DNA of 64,000 nucleotides from assembly GCF_023008405.1 (NCBI RefSeq), contig NZ_CP095376.1, forward strand, positions 4,550,001-4,614,000, read 5' to 3'. Below the pieces are notes generated by a model. That model was not told where the DNA came from and did not search any database. It was given only the letters and a program-made list of their open reading frames with translations. Positions 42,779-51,681 of this stretch are shown here, piece by piece. Both the position numbers and the translations under genes were made by a program. Numbering within the stretch: position 1 is the first letter of the stretch; each line of letters begins with the position of its first letter. Source of the DNA: Amycolatopsis sp. FBCC-B4732 (GTDB lineage Bacteria > Actinomycetota > Actinomycetes > Mycobacteriales > Pseudonocardiaceae).

Positions 42779-43648
42779 GTGATCGACGTGGTGCGGCGCA
42801 TCGTCGCCAAACGGGTGCACGACCCGGAAGCGATCGCCGAGGCGGCCGCGAACCGGGTGCGGGCCGCGTCGCCGTTCAACGACAAGGGCCGCACGATGAT
42901 CATCGCCGCGGACCACCCCGCCCGCGGCGCGAACGCGGTGGGCGGAAACCCGACGGCGATGGCCGACCGCGGCGAGCTCCTCGAGCGGTTGTGCCTCGCG
43001 TTGGAGCGCCCGGGCGTCACCGGTGTGCTCGCGACCGCGGACGTCGTCGACGACCTGTTGCTGCTCGGGGTACTCGACGGCAAGACGGTGCTCGGGTCGA
43101 TGAACCGCACCGGGCTGGCCGGGTCGAGCTTCGAGATCGACGACCGCTTCGCCTGCTACGACGCCGAATCCCTCGACCGGATGGGCTTCGACGGCGGCAA
43201 GACGCTGACCCGGATCTGCCTCGACGACCCGGCAACGCCGGCCGTCTTGGAAAACACCGCGAAAGCGGTCAACGACCTGGCCGACCGCAAGCTCATCGCG
43301 ATGATCGAGCCGTTCCTGTCGGTGTGGGCGGGCGGGCGCCTCAAGAACGACCTCTCCCCCGACGCCGTGATCAAGTCCATCACCATCGCTTCCGGGCTCG
43401 GCCGCTCGTCGGCCCGCACCTGGCTCAAGCTGCCGGTGGTGGACGAAATGGAGCGCGTGCTGGCGTCTTCGACACTGCCCGCCGTCCTGCTCGGCGGCGA
43501 GGTCAAGGACGCCGACGCGGCGTTCTCGGCCTGGCAGCGAGCACTCGCCCTGCCGACAGTGCAGGGCCTGGTGGTCGGGCGGTCCCTGCTGTACCCGCAC
43601 GACGGGAACGTCGCCAAGGCCGTCGACACCGCGGTGGGGCTGCTGTGA
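42779..43648 (+). CDS. Cgl0159-family (beta/alpha)8-barrel protein, class I aldolase-like
   Basis: 289 residues. A TIM-barrel relative of DeoC/LacD aldolases known from iol (myo-inositol) gene clusters of corynebacteria. Visible segments: MIIAADHPARGANAVGG, VTGVLATADVVDDLLLLGVL, LTRICLDDP, LIAMIEPFLSVW, AVLLGGEVKDAD and VQGLVVGRSLLYP (phosphate-binding end). Lys in the LKLPVVDEME strand could be the Schiff-base residue, which is inference. GTG at 42779 follows GGGGAGGGG. Followed immediately by iolA/mmsA, supporting a role in cleaving an inositol- or sugar-derived phosphate. Confidence 0.78.
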   Translation: MIDVVRRIVAKRVHDPEAIAEAAANRVRAASPFNDKGRTMIIAADHPARGANAVGGNPTAMADRGELLERLCLALERPGVTGVLATADVVDDLLLLGVLDGKTVLGSMNRTGLAGSSFEIDDRFACYDAESLDRMGFDGGKTLTRICLDDPATPAVLENTAKAVNDLADRKLIAMIEPFLSVWAGGRLKNDLSPDAVIKSITIASGLGRSSARTWLKLPVVDEMERVLASSTLPAVLLGGEVKDADAAFSAWQRALALPTVQGLVVGRSLLYPHDGNVAKAVDTAVGLL

Positions 43649-43671
43649 ACACCACTACTTCGAGGAGCACC

Positions 43672-45156
43672 GTGCACACCGTCGAACACTGGATCAACGG
43701 CGCCGCCACGTCCGCGGGTTCGACCCGCACCGCGCCGGTCTACGACCCGGCCACCGGGCAGGAACAGGCCCGGGTCCTGCTGGCCGATCCGTCCACTGTG
43801 GACACCGCCGTCGCCGCCGCGAGCAAAGCCTTCGAGACGTGGGGCGACTCCTCGCTGTCCCAGCGCACCAAGGTGATGTTCGCCTTCCGCGAGCTGCTGG
43901 TGAGGCACGAAGACGAACTCGCGCGGATCATCTCCGGCGAACACGGCAAGGTGATCGAGGACGCCCGCGGCGAGGTCATCCGCGGCCGCGAGGTCGTCGA
44001 ATACGCCTGCGGCATCGCCGACGCGCTCAAGGGCAGCTTCTCCGACCAGGTCTCCCGCGACGTCGACGTCCACGACTTCCGGCAGCCACTCGGCGTCGTC
44101 GCCGGCATCACCCCGTTCAACTTCCCGATCATGGTGCCGTTGTGGATGCACCCGATCGCGATCGCCACCGGCAACACGTTCGTCCTCAAGCCGAGCGAGC
44201 GCGACCCGTCGGTCTCGAACTTCGTCGCCCGCCTCTACGCCGAGGCCGGGCTGCCGGACGGCGTGTTCACCGTCGTGCACGGCGACAAGACCGCGGTCGA
44301 CGCGATCCTCGACCACCCGGACATCGCCGCCGTGTCCTTCGTCGGCTCCACCCCCATCGCCAAGTACGTCCACGAGCGGGGCACCGCGGCCGGCAAGCGC
44401 GTCCAGGCCCTCGGCGGCGCGAAGAACCACGCGGTGGTCCTGCCCGACGCCGATCTGGAGTACGCGGCCGACCACCTCACCGCGGCGGCGTTCGGCTCGG
44501 CCGGGCAGCGCTGCATGGCGATCTCGGTCGGGGTGGCCGTGGGCACGGCCGGCGACGCGCTGGTCGAGGTCCTCGAGCGCAAGGCGAGCGAGGTCAAGGT
44601 GGGCCCGGGCAGCGACCCGGCGAGCGACATGGGCCCGGTCGTCACCGAAGCCGCGCGCGAGCGGGTGGTGAACGCCGTCGCCCGGGGCGCCGAGCAGGGC
44701 GCGACGGTGGTGGTCGACGGCCGCGGCCTCAAGGTCGAAGGCCACGAAGAGGGTTTCTTCGTCGGACCGTCGTTGCTGGACGGCGTGACCACGGAGATGG
44801 ACGCCTACCGCGAAGAAATCTTCGGCCCGGTACTCGCGATCGTCCGCGCCGCGACGGTCGAGGAGGCCATCGCGGTCATCAACGCCAACCCGTACGGCAA
44901 CGGCACGGCGATCTTCACCGGCAGCGGCGAAGCGGCGCGCAAATTCCAGCGCGAGGTGAAGGTCGGCATGATCGGCGTCAACGTCCCGATCCCGGTGCCG
45001 ATGTCGTACTACTCCTTCGGCGGCTGGAAGGACTCCCTGATCGGCGACAGTCCCGTCCACGGCCCGGCAGGCGTCCGCTTCTACACCCGCGCGAAGGTCG
45101 TCACCACGCGCTGGCCCCGGACGGAGGCGGGCTTCACCTTCCCCACCTCCAGCTAA
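43672..45156 (+). CDS. mmsA: CoA-acylating methylmalonate-semialdehyde dehydrogenase
   Basis: 494 residues. Oxidises malonate or methylmalonate semialdehyde with CoA and NAD to acetyl- or propionyl-CoA; last step of myo-inositol and valine breakdown (IolA/MmsA). Opens with VEHWINGA, has GVVAGITPFNFPIMVPLWMH (in parts), VSFVGSTPIAKYV, the catalytic Cys281 in SAGQRCMAIS, EEIFGPVL and PMSYYSFGGWKDSLIGD near the end, all family signatures. Start GTG 43672 with GAGGAG upstream; GTG 43645 overlapping the previous stop by 4 bp is an alternative. Operon with the Cgl0159-type gene. Confidence 0.92.
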   Translation: MHTVEHWINGAATSAGSTRTAPVYDPATGQEQARVLLADPSTVDTAVAAASKAFETWGDSSLSQRTKVMFAFRELLVRHEDELARIISGEHGKVIEDARGEVIRGREVVEYACGIADALKGSFSDQVSRDVDVHDFRQPLGVVAGITPFNFPIMVPLWMHPIAIATGNTFVLKPSERDPSVSNFVARLYAEAGLPDGVFTVVHGDKTAVDAILDHPDIAAVSFVGSTPIAKYVHERGTAAGKRVQALGGAKNHAVVLPDADLEYAADHLTAAAFGSAGQRCMAISVGVAVGTAGDALVEVLERKASEVKVGPGSDPASDMGPVVTEAARERVVNAVARGAEQGATVVVDGRGLKVEGHEEGFFVGPSLLDGVTTEMDAYREEIFGPVLAIVRAATVEEAIAVINANPYGNGTAIFTGSGEAARKFQREVKVGMIGVNVPIPVPMSYYSFGGWKDSLIGDSPVHGPAGVRFYTRAKVVTTRWPRTEAGFTFPTSS

Positions 45157-45218
45157 CCGGAACACCCATCTCCGGTTTCCGGTACGGTGGACGTCGTCAC
45201 CGACGAAGGAGGCTCCCC

Positions 45219-45578
45219 GTGGGATACCGAGGCCCGCTCCCGAAGACCGCCGTGGACCGCGTCAACACGTGCGTGGGCTCGCTGCGGACGTCACCCCGCT
45301 GGGGCAAGCTGGTCCGCCGCCACCTGACCCAGGTCACCTACACCGGCCGGCGGTCGGGCCGCACGTTCACCACCCCCGTCGGCTACCGGCGGGCGGGGAA
45401 CGTCGTCACCATCGGCGTCCGGCTCCCGGACGCGAAGTCGTGGTGGCGCAACTTCACCGGCGAGGGCGGCCCGCTGGCCCTCGAACTCGACGACACCGGC
45501 CGCACCGGCCACGCCACCGCGCGGCGCGACGAAAAGGGCCGCGTCACCGTGACCGTCCGGCTGGACGAAACCGCCTGA
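45219..45578 (+). CDS. Deazaflavin (F420)-dependent nitroreductase-family protein
   Basis: 119 residues, split beta-barrel of the Ddn/pyridoxamine oxidase-like group: GKLVRRHLTQVTYTGRRSGR (in parts) with the T-G-R-R-S-G-R signature, TPVGYRRAGNVVTIGVRLPD and SWWRNFTGEGGPLALELD. Actinobacterial relatives use F420H2 to reduce quinones or nitro compounds, with the Lys/Arg-rich N-terminus near the membrane. Stand-alone gene; GTG at 45219 follows GAAGGAGG. Confidence 0.8.
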   Translation: MGYRGPLPKTAVDRVNTCVGSLRTSPRWGKLVRRHLTQVTYTGRRSGRTFTTPVGYRRAGNVVTIGVRLPDAKSWWRNFTGEGGPLALELDDTGRTGHATARRDEKGRVTVTVRLDETA

Positions 45579-45617
45579 CGGCCCGTGCCGACGCAGCCAG
45601 GCCCCGGGCGAAACGCG

Positions 45618-46184
45618 CTAGCGGGCCATGCCGTGCCAGAGCAGGTCGGCGAGGCTCGCCGCCTCACCGCGCCAGTCGCCGCCCGGGTCGAGCAGCAGCA
45701 AGCCGGCCAGGCCACGCAGCACCACCACCGGGTCGAGACCCGGGCGCACCGTGCCCGCCGCCGCGTTCGCTTCGAGGAGGGCCGCCATCGCGCTGATCAT
45801 GGACTCGTAGGCGCTCGCGGGCAGCTCGCCGCGGGACGCCGTCGCGCGGCGCAGCGCGTCGGCCAGTCCCTTCTTCGTCATCATGTAGTGCGCCAGGTGG
45901 TCGGTGACCCACACCCGGAACGCCTCGTCCGGCGCGTGCTTGTCCAGCAGCACCGGCACGATCTCCACGATGTGCCGCACCTCGCGCTGGTAGACCGCGA
46001 GGATCAGCGCCTCCGGGGTCGGGAAGTGCCGGTACACCGTGCCGACCCCGACCTCGGCCTGCTTCGCGATGGCGTTGAACGAGACTTCGCCGGTCCGGGC
46101 GAGCGACTCCCCCGCCACGACGAGGATGCGCTCGTGATTGCGCCGGGTGTCCGCGCGCCGGGGACTGACCGAACCCGTCGTCAT
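45618..46184 (-). CDS. TetR-family transcriptional regulator of the molybdenum hydroxylase operon
   Basis: 188 residues. DNA-binding domain ILVVAGESLARTGEVSFNAI, AKQAEVGVGTVYRHFPTPEA (about residues 20-65), then a ligand-binding domain (VTDHLAHYMMTKKGLADALR). Divergent from the xdh-like operon with two matching inverted repeats in between, so it almost certainly controls it. ATG at 46184. Confidence 0.87.
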   Translation of the reverse strand: MTTGSVSPRRADTRRNHERILVVAGESLARTGEVSFNAIAKQAEVGVGTVYRHFPTPEALILAVYQREVRHIVEIVPVLLDKHAPDEAFRVWVTDHLAHYMMTKKGLADALRRATASRGELPASAYESMISAMAALLEANAAAGTVRPGLDPVVVLRGLAGLLLLDPGGDWRGEAASLADLLWHGMAR

Positions 46185-46271
46185 CGTCCCTCCCGTTCCT
46201 CGTCCGCCGGCTTCCGTCCGCCGAATCTAACCCAGACCTGGAGCAACTCCAGCGTGACCGGTTCGTTGCGA

Positions 46272-46325
46272 AGCGGATTGTAATCCGCTAGCCTCGCGAA
46301 CAGGTGAAGCGGATGACTATCCGCT
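46272..46325. promoter_or_regulatory. Two matching TetR operators between the regulator and molybdenum hydroxylase genes
   Basis: AGCGGATT-GT-AATCCGCT (46272-46289) and AGCGGAT-GACT-ATCCGCT (46308-46325) are perfect inverted repeats sharing the half site AGCGGAT, centres 36 bp apart. One could block each divergent promoter. Confidence 0.72.
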
Positions 46326-46388
46326 CCCTTTGATCGCCGCCACCACCACCGTCCGGAACCGATCCGGGCGAGCTGCGGAAAGAGACCT

Positions 46389-46841
46389 GTGGACATCTCA
46401 CTCGAAGTCAACGGCAGTACCGAACACCTGGACGTCGATCCCGGCGTGACCCTCCTGGACGCGCTGCGCGAGCGCCTCGACGTCACCGGCCCGAAGAAGG
46501 GCTGCGACCGCGGCCAGTGCGGTGCCTGCACGGTGCACGTCGGCGGGCGGCCCGTGCTGTCCTGCCTGACCCTCGCCGCCACCGTCAAGCAGCCGGTCAC
46601 CACCGTCGAAGGACTGTCCACAGAGGACGAGCTGCACCCCGTGCAGCAGGCGTTCGTGGACCAGGACGCGCTGCAGTGCGGGTTCTGCACCGCCGGGCAG
46701 ATCATGTCGGCGGTCGCCGCCGTCGAGCAGGACGTCGAGGACGTGCGCGAGTTCATGTCCGGCAACCTCTGCCGGTGCGCCGCGTACCCGAACATCGTCA
46801 AGGCCGTCGAGCAGGCGAGGCGGGCCGATGCGTCCCTTTGA
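46389..46841 (+). CDS. Molybdenum hydroxylase, 2Fe-2S subunit
   Basis: 150 residues. Plant-ferredoxin-type cluster Cys in KKGCDRGQCGACTVHVGGRP and the second cluster in ALQCGFCTAGQIM and SGNLCRCAAYPNI. It passes electrons from the molybdopterin centre to FAD. No Tat signal, so the complex is cytoplasmic, unlike E. coli PaoA. GTG at 46389. Ends 14 bp inside the next gene. Confidence 0.93.
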   Translation: MDISLEVNGSTEHLDVDPGVTLLDALRERLDVTGPKKGCDRGQCGACTVHVGGRPVLSCLTLAATVKQPVTTVEGLSTEDELHPVQQAFVDQDALQCGFCTAGQIMSAVAAVEQDVEDVREFMSGNLCRCAAYPNIVKAVEQARRADASL

Positions 46842-47790
46842 GCTGACCGCGCCCACCACCGTCGAAGCGGCGCTCGCGACCCCCGGCACCTTCCTCGCCG
46901 GCGGGACGACGCTCGTCGACCTCATGAAGCTCGACGTCCTCACGCCCGAGCACGTCCTCGACATCAACGAAGTCCCGCTGCGCGGCATCGACACCTCCGA
47001 CGGGCTGCGCTTCGGCGCGCTGGAGCGGATGAGCGCCATCGCCGCGCACCCGCAGGTGTACCCGGCGATCTCGCGGGCCCTGCTGCTCAGCGCGTCCCAG
47101 CAGCTGCGGAACATGGCCAGCATCGGCGGGAACCTGCTGCAGCGCACCCGCTGCGGCTACTTCCGCGACGTCGCCTCGCCGTGCAACAAGCGCGTGCCCG
47201 GCAGCGGCTGCCCCGCGCTCACCGGCGCGAACCGCATGCACGCGATCCTCGGCACCAGCGACTCCTGCGCGGCGACGCACGCCAGCGACGTCGCGGTCGC
47301 ACTGGTCGCGCTCGACGCCCGCGTGAAGCTGGCCGGTTCCGAAGGCACCCGTGAAGTCGCTCTCGCCGACTTCTACCAGCTGCCCGGGGGCACCCCGGCG
47401 CTGGAGAACGACCTGCGGCCGGGCGAACTGATCACCGAGGTCATCGTGCCGCGGCTGGACTGGGCGGCGAACTCCACCTACGTCAAGGTGCGCGACCGGC
47501 AGTCCTACGAGTTCGCGCTGTGCTCGGCGGCCGTCGCGCTGGACGTCCGGGACGGCGTCATCGCCGATGCCCGCGTCGCGGCCGGTGGCGTCGGGACCGT
47601 GCCGTGGCGGCTGCCGTCCGTCGAAGCCGCCCTGCGGGGTGGCCCGGCGACCCAGGCCGCCTTCGAAGAAGCCGCCGCCGCGGCGGCCGAGGGCGCGGAA
47701 ACGCTGTCCGACAACGGGTACAAGGTGCCACTGCTCAAGCGGACCCTCGTCCGCGCGCTGCTCGAACTGACCGAGGGGAGCTCCCGATGA
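46828..47790 (+). CDS. Molybdenum hydroxylase, FAD-binding subunit
   Basis: 320 residues. FAD motif FLAGGTTLVDLMK and NMASIGGNLLQRTRCGYF. Between these and the C-terminal domain lies a loop with Cys in RTRCGYFRD, SPCNKRVPGSGCPA and TSDSCAATH, the extra 4Fe-4S insertion of the YagS/PaoB and 4-hydroxybenzoyl-CoA reductase branch. Overlaps the 2Fe-2S gene by 14 bp and the large subunit by 4 bp. Confidence 0.92.
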   Translation: MRPFELTAPTTVEAALATPGTFLAGGTTLVDLMKLDVLTPEHVLDINEVPLRGIDTSDGLRFGALERMSAIAAHPQVYPAISRALLLSASQQLRNMASIGGNLLQRTRCGYFRDVASPCNKRVPGSGCPALTGANRMHAILGTSDSCAATHASDVAVALVALDARVKLAGSEGTREVALADFYQLPGGTPALENDLRPGELITEVIVPRLDWAANSTYVKVRDRQSYEFALCSAAVALDVRDGVIADARVAAGGVGTVPWRLPSVEAALRGGPATQAAFEEAAAAAAEGAETLSDNGYKVPLLKRTLVRALLELTEGSSR

Positions 47791-49961
47791 TCACCCGGCT
47801 GGACGCGCCGCTGAAGGTCACCGGTCAGGCCAAGTACGGCGCCGACCACCACTTCCCCGGCATGGCCTACGGCTACGTCGTGCTCAGCACGATCGCCCAC
47901 GGCGAGATCGAAGCCATGGACTTCTCCGCGGCGCGGGAGGCGCCCGGCGTCGTCGGCGTGTACTCGCCGTTCGACCCGCTGGAGATGCGCACGGCCACGT
48001 CGCCGCTGTTCGGCGACACGTGGGTTCCGCTGCAGGACAAGGAAGTCACCTACTACGGCCAGCCGATCGGCTTCGTGGTCGCGGAGACGTTCGAGCAGGC
48101 CCGCGACGCGGCGTCGCTGGTGAACGTCGCCTACCGCCCGTTGCCGGCCAAGACGTCGCTGACCGAAGGCCTCGCCACGGCCGAAGACGCGCCGCCGGCC
48201 CGGGACGGCGCGCCGCCGACGCTGGAGGTCCTCGCCGACGGCATCGAATCCATCGACGACGCGTTCGCCGCGAGCCCGGTCGTCGTCGAGGCGACCTACA
48301 CCACGGCGACGCAGAACCACGCCGCGATGGAGCCGCACTCCGCGGTCGCGGTGTGGGACGACGGCGAGCTGACCGTCTACAGCGGAAACCAGGCGTCGAA
48401 CCTCCAGGCGATGGAGCTGGCCAGCGCCCTGGACCTGGAACTGACCGCCGTCCACTGCGTGAACCCGTTCGTCGGCGGCGCGTTCGGTGGCAAGGGCCGC
48501 ACGTCGGCGCCGGCGTTCCTCGCCGCCGCGGCGTCGCGGTCCCTCGACCGCCCGGTGAAGGCCGCGCTCACCCGTGAGCAGGTCTTCACCGCGACCGCCG
48601 GCCGGGCCGCGACGGTCCAGACGATCAAGCTCGGCGCCGAACGGGACGGCTCGCTCGTCGCGCTCAGCCACGACTCGTGGTGCAGCACCGACGCCGCCCG
48701 GTCGTTCGTCGAGCCGACGTCGCACGGCACCTCGCGCGAGTGGTACGCCACGCAGAACCTGGCCATCAGCCAGAAGATCGTGCCGCTGAACATCCCGCCG
48801 ACGACGTTCATGCGCGCCCCCGGCGAGGCACCCGGTTCGTTCGCGCTGGAAAGCGCGGTCGACGAACTCGCCGTCGCGCTGGGCATGGACCCGATCGAGC
48901 TGCGCATCCGCAACAACTCGACCGCCCCGCCGGGCAAGGACCTGCAGTGGTCGAGCAAGCACCTCGACGAGTGCTTCCGCATCGGCGCGCAGCGCTTCGG
49001 CTGGGCGCACCGCCCGCCCGGCACGCGCACCGAAGGCGACTGGCTCGTCGGCATGGGCGTGGCCACGGCGATGTTCCCGGCGCTGCGGTTCCCGGCCACG
49101 GTGGGCATCACACTGCACGCGGACGACACCGCCGACGTCGCCACCAGCGGCGCGGACCCGGGCACCGGCCTGCTCACGGTGCTCTCCCTGGTGGGCGCGG
49201 AATCGCTCGACATCCCGGCCGAGCGGATCACGCCGCGGCTCGGCGACTCGGCGCTCCCGCCGGGCGGCCTGTCCGGCGGCTCGACGGCGACGGCGAGCGC
49301 GGGCACCGCGATCATGATCGCGGCGGTCAAGGCCATCGACGAGCTGGTGGCGCTCGCCGCCGATCCCGGTGCGCCGTTCGAAGGCCACGAAGTCACCTAC
49401 GCCGACGGCCGGGTGTTCGCGGACGGCCGCAGCATGTCCTTCGGCGAACTGCTGCGCGCGGTCGGCCGCGAGTCGCTCGAAGTGACCGGCTCGTCGGCGC
49501 CGGGCGAGGAGCTCACGAAGCACTCGTTCAGCTCGTGGGGCGCCCAGTTCTGCGAGGTCCGGGTGCACCGCCTGACCCGCGAAGCCCGCGTCTCGCGGAT
49601 GCTCGGCGTGTTCGACTCGGGCCGGATCATCAACGACAAGGCGGCCCGCAGCCAGATCATGGGCGGCATGATCTGGGGTGTCTCGGCGGCGCTGCACGAG
49701 GGTCTGGAGATCGAGGCGAACGGCCGGTTCGCCAACGGCGACTTCGCCAGCTACCTGCTCCCGGTCAACGCCGACATCCCGGAGGTCGACGTCCACTTCG
49801 TCGAGTACCCGGACACGCTGCACAACGCCGTCGGCGCGCGCGGCCTCGGCGAGATCGGCACGGTCGGCATGGCGGCGGCGGTGGCCAACGCCGTGTACAA
49901 CGCCACCGGCACCCGGGTCCGGCACATCCCGATCACCATCGAGGACCTCCTCGAAGACTGA
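47787..49961 (+). CDS. Molybdenum hydroxylase, molybdopterin cytosine dinucleotide-binding catalytic subunit
   Basis: 724 residues, xanthine-oxidase-family large subunit of the PaoC/YagR length. Catalytic Glu689 in GARGLGEIG; cofactor segments NPFVGGAFGGKGR, MRAPGEAPGSFALE, and GGLSGGSTATASAG. The substrate loop is not diagnostic; relatives oxidise aromatic aldehydes, purines or N-heterocycles. With the two upstream subunits it forms a heterotrimer, controlled by the divergent TetR protein. No XdhC-type maturation chaperone gene is adjacent. Confidence 0.93.
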   Translation: MITRLDAPLKVTGQAKYGADHHFPGMAYGYVVLSTIAHGEIEAMDFSAAREAPGVVGVYSPFDPLEMRTATSPLFGDTWVPLQDKEVTYYGQPIGFVVAETFEQARDAASLVNVAYRPLPAKTSLTEGLATAEDAPPARDGAPPTLEVLADGIESIDDAFAASPVVVEATYTTATQNHAAMEPHSAVAVWDDGELTVYSGNQASNLQAMELASALDLELTAVHCVNPFVGGAFGGKGRTSAPAFLAAAASRSLDRPVKAALTREQVFTATAGRAATVQTIKLGAERDGSLVALSHDSWCSTDAARSFVEPTSHGTSREWYATQNLAISQKIVPLNIPPTTFMRAPGEAPGSFALESAVDELAVALGMDPIELRIRNNSTAPPGKDLQWSSKHLDECFRIGAQRFGWAHRPPGTRTEGDWLVGMGVATAMFPALRFPATVGITLHADDTADVATSGADPGTGLLTVLSLVGAESLDIPAERITPRLGDSALPPGGLSGGSTATASAGTAIMIAAVKAIDELVALAADPGAPFEGHEVTYADGRVFADGRSMSFGELLRAVGRESLEVTGSSAPGEELTKHSFSSWGAQFCEVRVHRLTREARVSRMLGVFDSGRIINDKAARSQIMGGMIWGVSAALHEGLEIEANGRFANGDFASYLLPVNADIPEVDVHFVEYPDTLHNAVGARGLGEIGTVGMAAAVANAVYNATGTRVRHIPITIEDLLED

Positions 49962-49966
49962 CGGCG

Positions 49967-49994
49967 GGGCGGGGCGCCCGACGGCGCCCCGCCC
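49967..49994 (+). terminator. Terminator of the molybdenum hydroxylase operon
   Basis: Perfect 12-bp arms GGGCGGGGCGCC (49967-49978) and complement (49983-49994) with a CGAC loop, 6 nt after the stop. Confidence 0.75.
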
Positions 49995-50106
49995 GGCCGT
50001 TATCCATCCGCGACAACGGCGGGGACGATCGCCCATGACGGCGACCGGTCCGCGGTCCTAGGCTGTCGGGACTCCTCCCCGGTGTGCCACGAAGGGACCC
50101 CCCGCA

Positions 50107-51537
50107 ATGACCGACCCGGTCGTCCCCACCACTTCCGGCGCGGTCCGCGGTCAGGTCACCGCCGACGGCGTCGCGCTCTTCCGCGGTGTGCCGTACGCCG
50201 CCGCGCCCGAAGGCGACCTGCGCTTCGCAGACCCCGTCCCCGCGCCGCCGTGGGAAGAGGTCCGCGACGCGAGAAGACCGGGGCCGACCGCGCCGCAGCG
50301 CCGCCACGACGTCCCCGGCCTGGACCTCACCCCGATCGCCGGCACCGGCTGGCGACCGGGCCCGGAGTACCTGACGGTGGACGTGTGGACGCCGCAGCCG
50401 GGCGGGGCCGCGCTGCCGGTCCTGGTGTTCGTCCACGGTGGCTCGTTCCTCGGCGGTACCGGGTCGGCCGCGGCCTACGACGGCACGGCGTTCGCCCGCG
50501 CCGGCGCGGTGCTGGTGACCGTGCAGTACCGGCTCGGCGTCGACGGCTTCCTGCCGCTGGAGGGCGGCAGCACCAACCTCGGGCTGCGCGACCAGCTCGC
50601 CGCGCTGCGCTGGGTCCGGGAGAACATCGCCGGGTTCGGCGGCGACCCCGGCAACGTCACCCTCTTCGGCGCGGCCTCCGGCGCCGTCAGCGTCGCCTGC
50701 CTGCTCGGCTCGCCGCTCTCGCCGGGCCTGTTCCACCGCGCGATCGTCCAAAGCGGACACCCCGACATGGTGCGCGACGGCGTCCAGGCGCGGCGGCTGG
50801 CCCGGGTCGTCGCCGACGAGCTGAAGGTCGAGCCGACCGCGGAGTCCTTCCGGAAGGTGTCGACCGAGCAGCTGCTCGACGCCCAGGACGCCGTCCTGCG
50901 CCCCGGCGGCGCGCCCGACCTGCGCGACGCGCTGGGCTACGACCGCGGCTACGGGCTGAGCCCCTTCCTCCCGGTGATCGGCGACGACGTCCTGCCGCAC
51001 CACCCGGCCAAGGCGATCCGGGCGGGCGCGGGCCGCGACGTCGACCTGATCGCCGGCAGCTGCAGCGAGGAGATGCGGCTCTACCTGGTCCCGACCGGCG
51101 CGCTGGAGGAGGTCACCGACGACCAGGCGATCGCGTCGCTGGCGGTGTCCCACCCGGACCCGGCCGGCGTGCTGCACGCCTACGGTCTCGGCTCCGGCGT
51201 CCCGGCGGGCCAGGTCCTCGTCGAAGCGCTGACCGACCTGGTCTTCCGCGACGGCGTGCGCGACCTGGCCGACCACCACACCGGCCGGACGTTCCGCTAC
51301 GAGTTCGAGTGGGGCTCGCCCCTGCTCGACGGCCGGCTCGGCGCGTGCCACGGGCTCGAGCTGCCGTTCGTGTTCGACGCGCTGGCCGCGGTGCCCGGCC
51401 CCCGCGGCCTGCTCGGCGAGGCCCCGCCGCAGGACCTGGCCACCGAGCTGAACGGCGCTTGGCACCGCTTCGCCGCCACGGGTTCGCCGGGCTGGCCGGA
51501 GTACGCGGGCGAGGACACCGTGTTCCACGCGTACTGA
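50107..51537 (+). CDS. Type B carboxylesterase with altered nucleophile elbow
   Basis: 476 residues, carboxylesterase/lipase type B layout: VPYAAAPEGDLRFADPVP, the oxyanion HGGSF, VTVQYRLGVDGFL, LRDQLAALRWVRENIAGFGG (in parts), and the His region ACHGLELPFVF. Where the family has F-G-E-S-A-G the protein reads F-G-A-A-S-G (residues 187-192), so the nucleophile position is Ala190 and a Ser sits one place later. The enzyme may be inactive, or Ser191 may have taken over. No signal peptide, unlike many family members. ATG at 50107. Confidence 0.85.
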   Translation: MTDPVVPTTSGAVRGQVTADGVALFRGVPYAAAPEGDLRFADPVPAPPWEEVRDARRPGPTAPQRRHDVPGLDLTPIAGTGWRPGPEYLTVDVWTPQPGGAALPVLVFVHGGSFLGGTGSAAAYDGTAFARAGAVLVTVQYRLGVDGFLPLEGGSTNLGLRDQLAALRWVRENIAGFGGDPGNVTLFGAASGAVSVACLLGSPLSPGLFHRAIVQSGHPDMVRDGVQARRLARVVADELKVEPTAESFRKVSTEQLLDAQDAVLRPGGAPDLRDALGYDRGYGLSPFLPVIGDDVLPHHPAKAIRAGAGRDVDLIAGSCSEEMRLYLVPTGALEEVTDDQAIASLAVSHPDPAGVLHAYGLGSGVPAGQVLVEALTDLVFRDGVRDLADHHTGRTFRYEFEWGSPLLDGRLGACHGLELPFVFDALAAVPGPRGLLGEAPPQDLATELNGAWHRFAATGSPGWPEYAGEDTVFHAY

Positions 51538-51681
51538 GCGGCGTTCGCGGGCCTCAAGGTCACGAACGCGTAGCGCGCCTTGCTCCACCGGGCTGGACTC
51601 CGGCCCGGGACGGTTGACGGCTCCCCCGCGGCGCTGCCAGGCTCAGGCCCGCCCGGACGGCCGGATGATTGGGGTCCACCG

